Source: Proales similis
Taxonomy: Eukaryota; Rotifera; Eurotatoria; Ploima; Proalidae
Reading direction: 5' to 3'
Assembly: GCA_019059635.1 (NCBI GenBank)
Contig: JAGVRJ010000002.1
Coordinates: 1,488,001 to 1,552,000, forward strand
Length of the DNA: 64,000 nucleotides
Every line of letters starts with the position of its first letter. Position 1 is the stretch's first letter. The position numbers and the translations under genes were made by a program. Positions 24,479 to 37,854 of the stretch are shown here, piece after piece. The notes beneath the pieces are model-generated. The model worked only from the letters and a program-made list of their open reading frames with translations, made no database searches and was not told the DNA's origin.

Positions 24479-25858
24479 ATGATTCGGCAAGAAGTAACCT
24501 CCTTGCTCGCAGCCAAGGGTCTTCCTCACAAGGAGATAATCGATAAGTAAACGAGTCCAACCCAAGTGAATAAATCTTGCTAAACTTATCCCTAGGTTTA
24601 AAATTATCTTTGAGCAAGTTCTAACCGAACAGGCTGATAAACAAGAACGTACAAGCGAGTTTAAGAATTTCATTCGAATCTTGGTAGACGAGAGCGTTGG
24701 GCTTGTAGTTTCAAGACAGCTGCTCACCGAAATCGGACTTTTGCTCGAACGATTTGATATCGAAGATAGAAAAACGATCGCGGAATACGCCCTAGAAAAT
24801 ATAAGGCCAAGGGCTATCTCTTTCGAAGAGCAGGTCACATTGTTCAGACAAGTTCTTGGCGAAGTGCTCGAACGCGAGCATAAATTCAGCAAAGCCGCTG
24901 AGGTTCTAAGTGGCATACCATTGGAAACCTCGCAGAGACAATATCAGACTGAGTTCAAGCTTCAAACTTACTTGAAAATCGCAGAACTTTACTTAAAAGA
25001 GTCAAACTCTACTCAAGCCGAGCTGTTTCTAAGTAGAGCTGCTTCGCTTGAAAAAGATACACGAGACGAAAAGCTGCAAACACGCTACAAGGCCATTCAG
25101 GCCCGAGTATGGGATCTGAAAAAAAAATTCGTGGAAGCTGCCTCCAAGTACTATGAGCTCTCTCTGAGTGCTTCTTATGACGAGAGCGAAAAATTGGATT
25201 CATTGAAAAGATCGCTGAACTGTACTCTGCTGGCCTCAGCTGGTAATGACACTCGTCTTGAAATATCTCTTGAAAATTGATCGATTTCTGTACTTGAACG
25301 CTTAGGAAAGCAGCGCACTAGGATGTTGGCCACTTTGGTTAAAGACGAGCGATGTCAGATGATGAAGCCCTACAAGATTTTAGAAAAAATGTATTTGGAC
25401 CTAATATTGAAAAAATCTGAATTTGAAGATCTGGAGCAGACACTTGAACCGCACCAGAGAGAGAAAACCGCTGCAGGTTACTTTCTTATCGAGAGAGCAG
25501 TTATCGAGCATAATCTGCTCTCTGCCAGCAACATTTATACTCAAATGAGTTTTGAGCAGTTGGGAGAGCTACTTCAAATCCCGGCTGATCAGGCCGAAAA
25601 AATAACATCTCAGATGATTGCTGACGAGCGGATCAATGGCTCCATGGATCAAATAGGCAGAACGATACATTTTGAAGGTCTCACAGCTCTAGTTTGCTTG
25701 GAAATCGAAGTTTCTTATGTTTTTTTGTTTCAGGATCGAACAATGGCCCGACATGGGACAGACAAATCCAGCAAGTGTGCAATCAAGTAAATCAGCTGAT
25801 TGACCTGATTCAAAGCGCCGAGCCTGAATGGGCAAAAGCCGCCCTGAACGCCCTCTGA
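24479..25858 (+). CDS. COPS4: COP9 signalosome subunit 4
   Basis: PCI-domain subunit of the COP9 signalosome, which removes NEDD8 from cullin-RING ligases. Exons 24479-24546, 24596-25242, 25306-25677, 25734-25858; 403 residues, near the human length of 406. The first exon is short (MIRQEVTSLLAAKG). Diagnostic blocks: VVSRQLLTEIG, ISFEEQVTLFRQ, GIPLETSQRQYQ, KLQTYLKIAELYL, TRMLATLVKDERCQ, EHNLLSASNIYTQMSFEQLG and the winged-helix end EKITSQMIADERINGSMDQI. All joins agree with the family sequence. The first intron is only 49 bases. Confidence 0.97.
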
Positions 25859-28849
25859 TCTCCACATCTAGTGTATAAAACAATATCTTTTTGCAGAATG
25901 AACCCTCCGAAAATTCATTTGAAACTGTTCGATTAATTCTTATGACAAAACAAAGTTTAGACAAGTCCAGCATTTTTGGGCGGACATCGAATATATTTTT
26001 TTTAACTCTTTTGGAATTCTAAAGTTTTAACCAAAATGCCGAAGCCCATAGACATTTCATGAACCATTCAAGAAATATTTACTAATATGACTATTTTGGG
26101 CTATTTTATTGAAATGGTTTCCAAAAAATGCAGGCTGTTATCTTCTAGTGCACAAGTCTCTTTTAATGCGGAGTATTGAAATTGAAATAGCAGTTTGAAA
26201 TGCGTTGAGCTAGGACAAGAAAAGAAAGGGATAGAGGCAATGAGGAATGGATGCATATCTATCTTTTGGCAGACTTTGTTGCTAGGATATGTCTTTCGAA
26301 TTCAAACTATTGAGCTAGATAGGAGTAGAAAGGTGTAGAAGCACGTAAGAGTTTGCATTATGTGGAAGATTCTCTGCTTCTCGGTGATTATTTAAATCTG
26401 TTGATTTTTTCTTAGTTTTAAAAGCATTAAGCTTCATGACTAATGCAAATTAAGTAACGCGTTGAATTCTAAGCTGAATTTAATTTTCGCCGCCTGCCGC
26501 CTTGTCGTCTTTCGAATTCTATGGATATTTATATTTTTATTGCGAATATGGCATTCCTTACTGAATGCTGATTTATATCATATATGCTGTTTGATGGTGG
26601 TTATGAGCACAACCCTATCGGTGCCATCCGATAGAATAGCGATCCTCGCCACCTTTCGGTCTAGTTCGCTTGAATAAAAAGCGCACCGAAACCGAAATTC
26701 TTCTCAAAAAAAAGTTTTCTCTCATTCGAAAAATAAGATCTCCGGAGTAGAAGTTTCGCATCATTCGGTTCTATAAACTTCTTATATCAACAATCTATTT
26801 TGACAGAGTTATTATGAGTCTCTGTTGAAGACAGTCAGCTGAATAAGAACTTGGAGGCAAAACTTAAACGCATCATAAAGGTTTCAATATGCTTGAAAGA
26901 AACACTACCGTGGCAGGCATCCGATTCGATTCGCTATTTGATAAGATCAGCATTCGCTTGTTTCCATGGAGAAGCATAGCGAGCTCAACTTAGTGGCACT
27001 TCAATTAACTTGGCCTGAAGTACTCTAACTCGACCTGCTTCTAGGAAGTGTGCCGAGATTATTGGCTCAAAAATGATGAGGTCAAAAATCTTTATTTTGA
27101 AGCTCACGCACGAGCTAGTTTCCAAAAGAAGAGTTCTCTGAGTGCCTCTTTGATAAGCCATTTGGCGGTTTCTAGTAAAAAATTTTCTGCCTCATTACAC
27201 GCCAATTCAATGGCATAATAGGCGCTCTATTTTCTGATGTGCCTACCTGCTATCACTATTCTGCCTGCCGAGTTTAATCGAGTCTGTTTATTAGAAAATG
27301 AATGTGAGCTAAACAAGCAGAAAGCCTATACCAAAAAGAACACGCGTGTCACATGCCTTCAATATGAAGATGGCTTTTCTTCAATATTCTGCTCTGTTTG
27401 AATTGTAACCGAATCTCTGGCTCATATTCAGTTATCAAAATTAAGTGCCTGTGAATGAGTGTGCGTGCGTGCGCAACTAACGAAAGTCTTGGCGTTGCAT
27501 TCAAACTCAGATTAATTTACGTTTACGAGCGCCTCTTTTTATTGCCTTCGGATGTATTGACAGAGCACTACTTGGCGAACATAAAAATTAAATAAATTCG
27601 CCCATTTATCCTCAAAATGCATCTTTCTGACAACATCAACGCCTTCCGTCACATCTGCTAGGAAGTCAAGCTAGGTAACTCGATAATAATATTAATTACT
27701 TGGCTGATTATGATTCCAAATCAATATTTCCCGATCGTGCCCGTCTACCGCTTAAACCCCTCCCCAAGTCTCATCTTTACAGGCAGTTGAATTTCTTTCG
27801 TAGCCAAGAGTGTGACTGTTGACATGGGCATATTGGGAACTACTTCCAGCTGTCTGCTAAAGAAAACATCCATATTCGATCGATGCTCTCTCAAGTGTTT
27901 TTCTTCTTATACAGCATTTTATTCTAGGCGGTCTAATGGCGAGCGCCGACGCACGAATACCAATACCCATCTTTGTCGACCTCGTTAAGGCGTGCTCAAG
28001 GCAAGTGGAAGCCGCTTTGATAGTCGAGATGCGTAAATAGCTTCGTCCGAGTTCATCACAAAAGCATCGTTTTTTTTTTCTCTTTTCTTTTTTTTTGTTT
28101 AGTTTTCAAAAGCCATTTGCATCGCGCTTTAGAACTCTGTGCGTTCGGTGAACGCCAATGAAAAGATGCAAATGCATTTTAATTACATGCTAGCCTGGAC
28201 TCATTCTCAGTATTCAAACCGTAGCCTCTTTATTCTCGAACAATTCATACGATTCATGTTTATATGGCAACGAGAGCATCTCGTTCATGATTGGATTCTC
28301 ATGATCATGTTGAATCAAGCATCCATGCCACTAAGTGATCGTTGCCATCATTTATGCCATCCCGTTGTCGACCTAGTAAGCTTGTTTTCGCTCACTCGTT
28401 CTTTTTTGCCCAAAAATCGGAGCAAACAAACTCTCACACCTTTTCTCTCTAAAAAAGTATACAAGCCCCGAATCACCTGCACGAGTGTAGAAGAAAAAAT
28501 GCGTCATGCCAACGGTCTGCTTATCTACCAAAAGAGAGAGAGAGAAAGATTCAGAATCTAATCGTCTAGATTTTCATTGCTCTACTTTTCTGTTATTTGA
28601 AGCGGCACGCTTTTGCAGAAGAGATGATTGTTTGTTGTTTTAGAGCAAGGTTCTTTCTGCTTCATGTTTATTGAGTATTATTATTCAACTAGAAGACTTT
28701 TAGCAGTCTTGCGCACTCGAGCGGCAGTTTCGCCATTGTCTCATGTCACTATTGAATTCAGACCAGAATTCTGGAGCCTAATTAAGCCAGCTGCCTCTTC
28801 TTTTATTCCTCATTGATGCGTTTCTCTGCCTGGCGGCCTTTTTTTTCTC

Positions 28850-28864
28850 CCTCTCTCTCTCTCT
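28850..28864. repeat. CT microsatellite
   Basis: Dinucleotide CT run of about 15 bases inside the gene-free region upstream of the MECOM homologue. Confidence 0.8.
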
Positions 28865-29146
28865 TAATTAGTTATTTAAGCATCTGCGTGCGAGCCGTGC
28901 TAAATAAATAAGCCGGTTGGCATTTTTGCTGAGTGCGCTTCATTTCAAGTTGTCTTACTTTTTATATTTGATGAGTTTCGAGCGATTTTGGTCGCGTTAT
29001 TCTCTGTGCTCCATGGCAATCGAAGAAACAACTCACCATGGAATCATCCGCACGCATCGATGAACTCAATTGGGCCTATGCCTTATTAAACACACATAAT
29101 TGCTACCTAGTTGGCTTCCATCAATATTCATCTTGAGATGAGATCG

Positions 29147-29170
29147 AGTGAGCGAGCGAGCGCGCGCGCG
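29147..29170. repeat. GAGC / GC simple repeat
   Basis: AGTGAGCGAGCGAG followed by a CGCGCGCG run; alternating GC of this kind can adopt non-B DNA. A related GAGCGAGCAAGCGCG stretch lies near 29268-29282. Confidence 0.8.
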
Positions 29171-30280
29171 ATGATTTTTATTAGTTGTCAGCAAAGTAAA
29201 CAGGTGCTAGTCAAAGTAAGCGGTAAAGAGGGATGGGGCGGACGCATGCCAACTTATTGATTAGTGCGAGCGAGCAAGCGCGCCGCAATCTGATTATTGA
29301 TTATCATAGCAAATAGCCAAGTTGCCAATCGTTTGTTACCGTTTCTTCGCCTGCCTCTCGTCACTTGTTTGTTTCTTCATTATTAAAATGAAAGCGCAAA
29401 AAAAACATGGAACCGCTAAGTAAGCAGGCAGACGACTTCAGATGGCATTTCGTTTAGCATCAGTTCTGATTAACTTTGAACTATTTGCTCAATCGTCTTT
29501 GCTACGGGCTAAGCTCTCAACGAAATGGCTTTCAGTATCTTAGTTCCGTAGGCCGCCGCTAAATGGCTGTCAGAGCATTCGTCGTTTCAGGCATTTCAAT
29601 TAAGCTTTTTGCTACCTCTCTGCTTCGCTCGAATCGATTTTATGTACATCATTTTAGTCACACAAGCATAAAAGCGATGTTTTCGAAAGAAGTCGTTGCC
29701 ACCACCGTCGATGCCACCCTCCTACCGCATCTCCAGCATCACGGCTGCTTCTCAGAGTAAGCAAAGCACTAAAATACCAAAGTCATCAGAATATGTGACG
29801 CCGAAATGACTTTTCATTTCGTTGCATTTGTTTAATTCAGTTTCCACTGGCGAATTATAAATTTCGCACCGTGCACGTCTTGATCAGGTAGAGCGAAATT
29901 GAAAACTCGCGTCACATCAGCAGCAGACCTATATTTCTCTTTCTCACGTCTTTTAATCTTCATCTACTTGCTCTCTGCTGGCCAATGCTGCGCCTTTATT
30001 TTAGCGTTCGCAAATTTTATTCTAGTTTAATTTTTAGATTGTAATGCTGAAGAAGAGACGGAACTAAAACCTGTCCTCTACCGAACAAAATTCTCAATCC
30101 GTCCAAAAGTTTTGTTTGTGTCTATTTTTCTTCATTTTTGTTTTGTGCGAGGCATTCATACGCCTTATTCGAGTGATCAGCAAAGTAATGTGGTAGTATA
30201 TTCAACTATCAGGCAAACAAACAAGACAACAAAAGATTCAAAAAAAAAATAAAACCAACGCCGATCTCAATTTACAAAGA

Positions 30281-33200
30281 ATGCGATTGAAGCCCAAGGC
30301 GCGCCGAATATCCACAGGTTAGTTTCTGCATTTAAATTTTACTCGTAGGCAGCTTAGCCAGCCCGTTCATAATTAGAAAGCGTGAATTTGTGCTTCTTCA
30401 TTGATTATTCCAACTTTTGCTCTTCTCCCTCTCTCTCTCTCTCCGCCTAGCTAGACTGAATAAACAAGCTTTTCGCTTTCTCGAATCTGTGATCGCGTGG
30501 TGTTTCCGTAGCAACCGAGCATCTTGAGACTCTTCGCTCAACTCTAGTGTCCTCTCTCTCTCTCTCTTCAGACCCACTATTCCTATAAGCCATTTACTTT
30601 ATGACTATCTGCCATCTAAAGTATGAATGCATTAAAATTAAAAGCCCATTCACCTGCGCAGCTGTTCGACATTCTCCGACGCAGTTCAAGTATTTGAATA
30701 TTCAAAATTGCGATCGATCACCGATCCGGCCCGGTCTATTAAGAAATTAAAAATTCTTTAACGGAGCAGTCTCTGGAATTGGCCAAAAGCATTTTCTCTC
30801 TAATTGAAAGAAAATTGAAACGAGACGATTTATCTCGGGCGGCCAAGTTAAGCTTAATCAACGTTCGGAAAGAAGCGCTCTGTCTCATAATAAAACCCGG
30901 TGTCGCTTTAACTCTAAAAGGGCCATAAGATTTTATGACTTGTACCCTCCACTTCGATTCGGCCATGTTATTTTTTCTTGTCATTATCTGTTCTATCTCA
31001 TTCATCTCGCGTTTGAGCTGTTAGACAAGATAAATATTTGAGCATGCTTTACAACTCATCATTTTACTGCTGAAAAGCTGTCTTCTAGAAGAGAGGGCTC
31101 ACCACACCTAGCTGGCAATAAAAATTCAAGCTGGCTCCTTCTTTCCCAATGAGAATATTTATTCATGCGAATTATCAATCAAGCGAAGATAAAGCCCTAT
31201 CGCAGCCTCAAAAGCTCAGTCCAAACAAACACATCCTTTGAGGCTTGTCTTTAGTATTTCAATTTGTCTAGCGGAGCGCCTCGTAATCAATTAAATATTT
31301 GAATAACAAATATCTTCTCATTCGGGCCTATTTTCAAATTTGCTTTCTTAAGTGACTGGCTGGCCGATAAGAATGCACGCAGACCTAAATGCTATCTAAC
31401 GATTGAACGCTTTTTTTTTTAAATTAGAATCAAATGAAACGGCCGATTTGAAAAGCGAAAACAGTCCACTGACCTTAGCCACTGATATGGAATCGGGCTT
31501 TAATGACCAATTCAAATACTGTAAAGGACCGGACGATGAGACTTGTGTCAAATTGGAATCATTCGTTGCTCAGGGAAGCGAACTTGCGACTCTTCCCGGA
31601 TCGACAGCATTCGAACCATCCGAATGGGAAGTGCTCGATTCAAACAACACGCCAGTCTGCTGGTTTCAATTTGATACGGAAAAGCCGAGATGGATGAGCT
31701 ACTTAAAAAACACAGACAAACATGAGCAAGTGGCGAATCTAGAGGCGATTGTAATTGATAACAAAAAAGTAATTCATCACTTTCAGCTTCGCTTGCTTCC
31801 CAACCTTTTGGACTTTTAATTTCTTTAGTTTGTGATAAAAGCCAAAGTTGATATGGAGCCTGGCACAAGATTGATTCTGGAGCCCAAAGCCAGATGCGAA
31901 GGTAAGCTAAGTCTGGACCATTGGCTCGCCATGGATTAATTTCCAGAAAATAAAGGGAAAATATTGTCAAAAGAGAACTCAACAGCTCAAGTTTGCAAGA
32001 CATTATACCCGTTTCTACTTCAGCAGATAGCCACTGATTCCAAGTAAACATTTTGCTCTATTCAAAATAGATAAAAGAAATCCTAAGACTTTAACTGGAC
32101 ATAGACGAAAGCTAGAAATCGAACCAGACGAAGTGTTCTCGAGTAGATTGAAGCAAGTCAAGAGCGATTACTTTGACACCAGCGAGGATGCACAGAACAG
32201 CTCAAAGGTCAAAAAGCTCTATTCGGAAGGGAGTGAAAATGAATCGCGCTCGTTTGCGTGCAGCACATGCGGAAAAACGTTCGCTTCGTCCAGTGGCCTA
32301 AAACAGCACATGCATATTCATGGCAGCATTAAGCCCTATAAATGTGATGTAAGAAATGAAGAGAAAATTAAATTTTTGAGCTTGATGATGAAAAGCTGGC
32401 CATTTTGTTTAAGATCTGCTCCAAAGCCTACACTCAATTTTCAAACCTGTGCCGGCACAAGCGGTCACACACGGAGTGCAAACAGCATTATACGTGCAAG
32501 AGTTGCCGGAGCTCATTTCAATCAGTCAACTCTCTTCATAAACACGAAGCTAGCTGTCGTGAAAAGACCCTGATGACCTCGATTTATCCGCCAGATGGTG
32601 TGCAATACACAAAAACGCTAAATCAGTCTAGAAAGTCGAATTATGACGAAAGAAAGACCAGTTCGGATGATAAACTGGTTGAGAAGCGCAAGGAGAAACC
32701 AACCGAAACCAACCTGCCCAATCTGCTTAATCTTCTTGGTTTGAATGAGGCCAAAAATGACCAGAAGAATGTGCTCATGACCACATTGGCCGCTTTGATT
32801 GCAGCGAATCCTCTTGCAAGTCAATTGTTGTCAAACGGTTCAAATCAGTTGAGCCAAAGCATGTTAGCATTCTCAAAATGTCTTAATGGAAATGACTCAA
32901 ATCCAGCAATACTCAACAACTATGCCGGCAACTACGACTTGGACCAGCGGCTGCAGATTGGAAGTTTTCTTCAAAGTCAGCTCCTTCTCAGCGGCTTGGG
33001 AAATAGAACCTCAACGCCAAACTCATTCGGAGGGGACAATCAAGAGGCATCTGATCACAACAATGCTGAAGATGCGCCGCTTGACCTTTCAAACCCCAAA
33101 TCTGCCGGGCAAGAGTCCAAATTCTCGCTAAATGGAAACGGCGATTTTGGCGATCGAACCACTACAGGTGACGAGAGATCGTCTGCTAGAAAGAGTGCCA

Positions 33201-34015
33201 AGTCCAAGTCTCCAGTTTCATTCTGCTCTCCGTCCATGCAGTCATCCAACAGTTCGACGCGCATACACACTCCAGAGTCAAATTTTGTGGCGGAAAAAGA
33301 GAGCATGCTCATGGATTCGAACGAAGAAGACTCTGATAAGAGCGATGAAATGTCTACCACGGGCCAAGATAATGGATCATTCAATTCACTGCAACACAAA
33401 CAAGGGCTTCACGAAGAGTATGGCATCAAGATGGCCAGGGACAAGCATATTTGCCGATTCTGTCAAAAGTCATTTCCTCGCTCTGCCAATCTGACGCGCC
33501 ATCTCCGAACGCATACCGGAGAGCAGCCTTACAGCTGTAGATATTGCGATCGGTCGTTTTCAATTTCGAGCAATCTGCAGCGGCACATTAGAAATATCCA
33601 CAACCGAGAGAAGCCGTTTAGATGCAACAAATGCGACCGATGCTTTGGCCAACAGACCAACTTGGACCGTCACATGCGCAAACACGATCACGGTCATTTG
33701 AGCTGGATGCGACCTTCAAAAAATGAAAAGCGGCCCGTGCGTGCCAACGATTTCATGAGCTTAATGTTGGCGACTAGCAGCAGTGATTCGACAGCCACGC
33801 AAAATCCAAAAGTAGAAAAATCGTTTGAATTCGACGACGAGGAGGAAGCTTTTGAAGATTTGAATGATTCAATTGAAGCAGAAGAGGCTGACACTGTAAA
33901 CGCCGATGATGAGATGGACAAGGAGACTGTATCCGGAGCTGAGGAGCTTCTTGCAAATGACGATCCGTCCAAAATTGATTCAAGCAATCACAAGCTCCTG
34001 ATTTCAACTTCATAA
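30281..34015 (+). CDS. PRDM3/PRDM16-type zinc-finger transcription factor (EVI1/MECOM, hamlet, EGL-43 family)
   Basis: Exons 30281-30317, 31428-31768, 31829-31901, 31947-32043, 32105-32348, 32414-34015; 797 residues. The short first exon encodes [12 protein letters not shown], matching the MRSKxRARKLA start of MECOM/PRDM16, a chromatin-complex binding motif in that family. Next comes a diverged PR domain ([40 protein letters not shown]), and an N-terminal cluster of only three fingers ([54 protein letters not shown]) instead of seven. PLDLS, the CtBP-binding motif, follows, then three C-terminal fingers ([39 protein letters not shown]) and an acidic tail. Intron 1 is 1110 bases. Polyadenylation signal AATAAA at 34331-34336. 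Confidence 0.93.
30428..30444. repeat. CT microsatellite in intron 1 of the MECOM homologue
   Basis: CT run of about 17 bases, followed by a second at 30552-30567. Pyrimidine tracts recur around this gene, including one downstream at 34377-34393. Confidence 0.8.
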
Positions 34016-35671
34016 ACACACATTTGTTCTTGCTCGTCTTCATCAACGCTTTCTCAATTAATTATTTCTCCACTGATTTTAACAAGCATTCTTATTAGTA
34101 TTTTCTATAATTGCAATTGAATACCTATTTATTTTGAAGGTGTAAAAACAAAAACACGCGATAAAGACAATTCAGACATTGTGCTAATTCAGCCTGATAA
34201 AGATTCATGTAACTGATTGATTCATTATTAGTATTATTCTATTATAGCCGTCCACATTTTATTCTTTTCAAATGCGAACAACCGTCCCTCACAACTTTGT
34301 GTTAAGTTTTTGCCAAAGCTTTGCAATCAAAATAAAGCTAAACTGACCGTTCAAATAAGCATGAATCTCGATTTAACTCTCTCTCTCTCTCTTTCCTGTG
34401 CCTATTGTGAAGAAAACTGTGCGAATATGATTTCGAAAGTAATTTTGAATGTTTGATGAATCTTAAAAAGGCAATGAGCACTTTTCTCAATGAGCCGCTG
34501 ATTGCTGCAGGAATAGATGAATTAGATATTAAGCATCTCTATCATTTGGGTTCTTATCGTGCCCCAAAAACCGCGTTTTGCTTGGCCAAATCGTACTATT
34601 CTCATTCTCAAATTATTGCGTATAATTTAAATGTGCTGGTTGCATAAGAGTTGCGCGATTAGAAACAGCGCAAATGCGCGTGGGTCCGCATTACAGCGCA
34701 TACGTTTACATACGTTCTCTAATTTTTCTTCATTTCTATTTTTACTCTAAAACCGGCTCTCGCTTTCATTGCCGAAACATGTTAGGCAAGGATTTTACTC
34801 TCAGGTCAGCAAGCTTTAAACAGCTGTTGAATAAAGTAATTAATTTGGTTTTGCTGACAGATTCGATCTAAGAAATTATTTCAGTCTTTTCCTCGAGCCA
34901 TGTCCCTGTCTCTACCGGACTCGAGCTGCGCCTCTTTTCATGTTCATATTCACATCCGTATGCTGTTTGAATTGAAGCTTTTTTGCGTGAGTGTGGACCT
35001 TTTGGGCAGCGAGACTTTTGTGATTCTCTCTTCGAGCTAATCAATTTAAAGCGTTTCATATAACTGCGTAGCTGCTTCAAGTCACTGGTCAGTCGAGGGG
35101 AGCATAATTTAGCTTAGTATTGATTCCGATTGACCTATTTGAGAGCAAGGTCAGCTACATGTGGGTTAGACTAACAAGTCCAGTGCGCATAATGGTGGGT
35201 GCTGTTGAAACATTCACGAAGCCGGCAACGCTGGCCGCATAATACATCAGCTTTGCATGAAGAAAAGGCGAAGAATGTCATCATGCAATATTCACTTTCA
35301 CCATAATTCGTGTGCACGTCCGTGAGCTGTGATTGGCTGTTGCAGTTGTACCCGCCCTTCTCAATATATATTTATGCTAATTATGAGCTAAAATGGAGTT
35401 CGAAGGATAAGCCTGGTATGAACATTCGCCTAGAAAGAGAAATACCATTCAAGAGTGAATAATCATTGAGAATAGGAGCCTTAGAAACATCGATAAGAAA
35501 CGATTGCAAGAAGAGAGTGAGAGAGAGAACAGCCAGCGCACCTGAAACCAACTTGAGCTCTTTATGCCTACTCTCACTCACTCTGATTTTATCTGATTTA
35601 GATGCTATTGTGGAGCGACTGCGCTCACATCAGCAGTTGAAAGCAGAGTTTTTGTAGCAACCAATCTCAAC
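34016..35671. other. 3' region of the MECOM homologue and upstream region of SMAD2/3
   Basis: 1.65 kb with a polyadenylation signal at 34331 and a CT microsatellite at 34377-34393. No exon recognised. A TATA-like TATATATTTATG lies near 35364. Confidence 0.45.
34377..34393. repeat. CT microsatellite
   Basis: CT run of about 17 bases just past the MECOM polyadenylation signal. Confidence 0.75.
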
Positions 35672-37244
35672 ATGTCATTACTCACTACTCCATTCTCGAA
35701 CTTGTCGATGACACCGGCGATCGTTCGCAAACTGCTCGGATTCAAAGTCAATCCGATCGAATATCAGCACAACAAGAGACAACAAGCGAGCAGCGCCGGT
35801 CCGCTTCCTCCAACCGAGTCGGGCGACTCATTGATAAACCACAGTAAACTTTGCGAAAAGGCCATCAAAGCGCTTGTGAAAAAAGTGAAAAAAACTCCGG
35901 GAGCGCTCGAAGAGCTCGAGAAGGCAATCAGCACTCGCGACCCCAACACCAAATGCATACTCGTACCCACAAAAAGCTCGGGGGCTGAGTCTGTCATTGG
36001 CAACAAACCGTTCGCCAATCGAAAGACCTATCCTCATGTGACTTACTGCCGAATCTGGCGCTGGCCTGACTTGAATCACGCTGGTGAGCTCAAGTGTATC
36101 TCGAATTGCTCAATGACTTCCAAGCGCTCGAGTGACGATTCGATTGTCTGCATCAATCCGTATCATTATGTCCGAAACGAAACTTGCGCGACCGGCTCCT
36201 CTCCAACAGGCATGTCATTTACTACTGACTCTCCACAAAGCTCCGGAAACACGAACTCGCCGCCAGCCACCTCGCCCTCGTTCACGGTATTTGTGCCTGC
36301 AAGCAAACTCGGCATGGATACTTCAGCTCTTTTGCCTGTGAATGGCCAACTGGAACCATTCGGGTTGGAGGACAATCAACTCTCAGCCGGCTTTAACAAT
36401 TTCATGATGAGCGACTCGGCCTCTCCGATTTCATCTTCTATACTCTCTCCTTCTTCGATTGGCTCAAATGCCATCGGACAGCAGTTTTCCCCTTTCATCA
36501 GCGAAGATGACGGCTCTGAAATCAATGACATATCGCCATCGCCGATCGGCGCACTTGGTAATGCTCTTCGCTATGTCCTGCGAGCCCAACAAGCTTGATT
36601 AACTTTTTTTGCTTTTAGATTACTTGCCGGTGAGCATGGTTGAGCAGCCGTACTGGTGCTCTCTGTCATATTACGAAATGAAGCAGAGAGTGGGCGAAAT
36701 GTTCCATGTGGCAAGCGATGTCCATACTGTTACCATAGACGGCTACACGGACACGTCAAGTGCACATCGCTTTTGTCTGGGAGTCCTGTCGAACGTGAAT
36801 CGAACAAACGAGATCGAAATGACTCGAAGATACATTGGCCGCGGCCTGGCTCTCAGTTATGAGAACGGACAAGTGTTCGCTGAATGTCTAAGTGATAATC
36901 CGGTTTTCGTGCAGAGTCCCAACTGCAATCAGCGTTATAACTGGCATCTGGCCACAGTGGTCAAGATTCCTCCCAAATGCAGCCTCAAGATTTTCGACGA
37001 AGCCGACTTTGTTCAGTTAGCCAACGAAACGGTTCATCAAGGCTACGAAGCGGTCTACGCTCTAACGCGAATCTGCACCGTCCGCATCAGTTTCGTCAAA
37101 GGCTGGGGTATGCAGTACTCCCGTCAGACTATCCTAAGTACTCCATGCTGGATTGAAGTTCACTTGAACAATCCGCTCAAACTTGTCGATCAGATCTTGA
37201 CCAAAATGGGCTCGCCACGCACCAAATGTACTAGCTTTTCATGA
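35672..37244 (+). CDS. receptor-regulated SMAD, SMAD2/3 (activin/TGF-beta) type
   Basis: Signal-transducing transcription factor. Exons 35672-36557 and 36619-37244; 503 residues. MH1 near 15-170: [27 protein letters not shown] and VCINPYHY keep the zinc ligands (three Cys, one His). The DNA-contact hairpin, normally RSLDGRLQVSHRKGLPH, is replaced by a longer unrelated segment ending NRKTYPH. The linker is Ser/Pro-rich with several SP sites. MH2 near 300-503: [42 protein letters not shown]. The L3 loop reads [17 protein letters not shown]; the RQT is the SMAD2/3 form (RQD in SMAD1/5). The protein ends TSFS in place of SSxS, so the last-but-two and last Ser can still be phosphorylated. Confidence 0.95.
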
Positions 37245-37854
37245 TCGCTCGCCGAGTCAACTACTTCGTTGCTTCATTTGATTCATAGAACAGCATTTTC
37301 AACCCTCCCTTATTTTTTAGCAAGCTTATTTATTGGGTGGAGAATAATATAAAGAGGTCCACTTTACAAGTAGGTTTATGTAAATTTACGGCACGGGCGC
37401 CCCACAACTATTATCGACTTGCTCCAAGCCCAGCCTTACATACTAACCAATACTGTTTAATTGGCTGTCTGAACTTCGACTAAGTAACCGTTCGTGCTTG
37501 TCTACTGCCGTCAACTATCGAAATTTCAAGTTTTTCGTTTTTTAAAAAGGACTATTTCCTCGACCAAGCAAAATTTCAATACTGGCATGGCTGCTTGCAA
37601 CTTGGCCTCCGGGCCTGTGTACATGCTTCATGTTTACTTGCTTTTGCTGTTGTCTATATTATTTCTGTTAGAATAAATCTCTTCAACAAAAGAAACGCTC
37701 TTGATCTCCAATACGCTCTTAACCATCCAACTGCTTCTGGCCCAAATCCTTGCAGAAAGTAGTGCTCGTTTTTTTTTGAAAATTTATTTTCGGAAAAGTC
37801 TTCAGCACATAAAAACCGCAGACTTTTCAAATTTTTTCCAGTCGCCGAATGAAT
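37245..37854. other. convergent 3' ends of SMAD2/3 and RPS8
   Basis: 610 bases between two genes pointing towards each other. AATAAA near 37673 could serve SMAD2/3. Nothing else recognised. Confidence 0.45.

Larger units (their letters stand above)
25859..30280. promoter_or_regulatory. 4.4 kb gene-free region upstream of the EVI1/MECOM homologue
   Basis: The longest non-coding stretch here, lying 5' of a developmental transcription factor whose first intron is also exceptionally long (1.1 kb against about 60 bases elsewhere). No exon, tRNA or transposon was recognised. The right half has many GCG/GAGCGA and CT-rich tracts and runs of T. An enhancer-bearing region is inferred from position, not read from known motifs. 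Confidence 0.4.
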
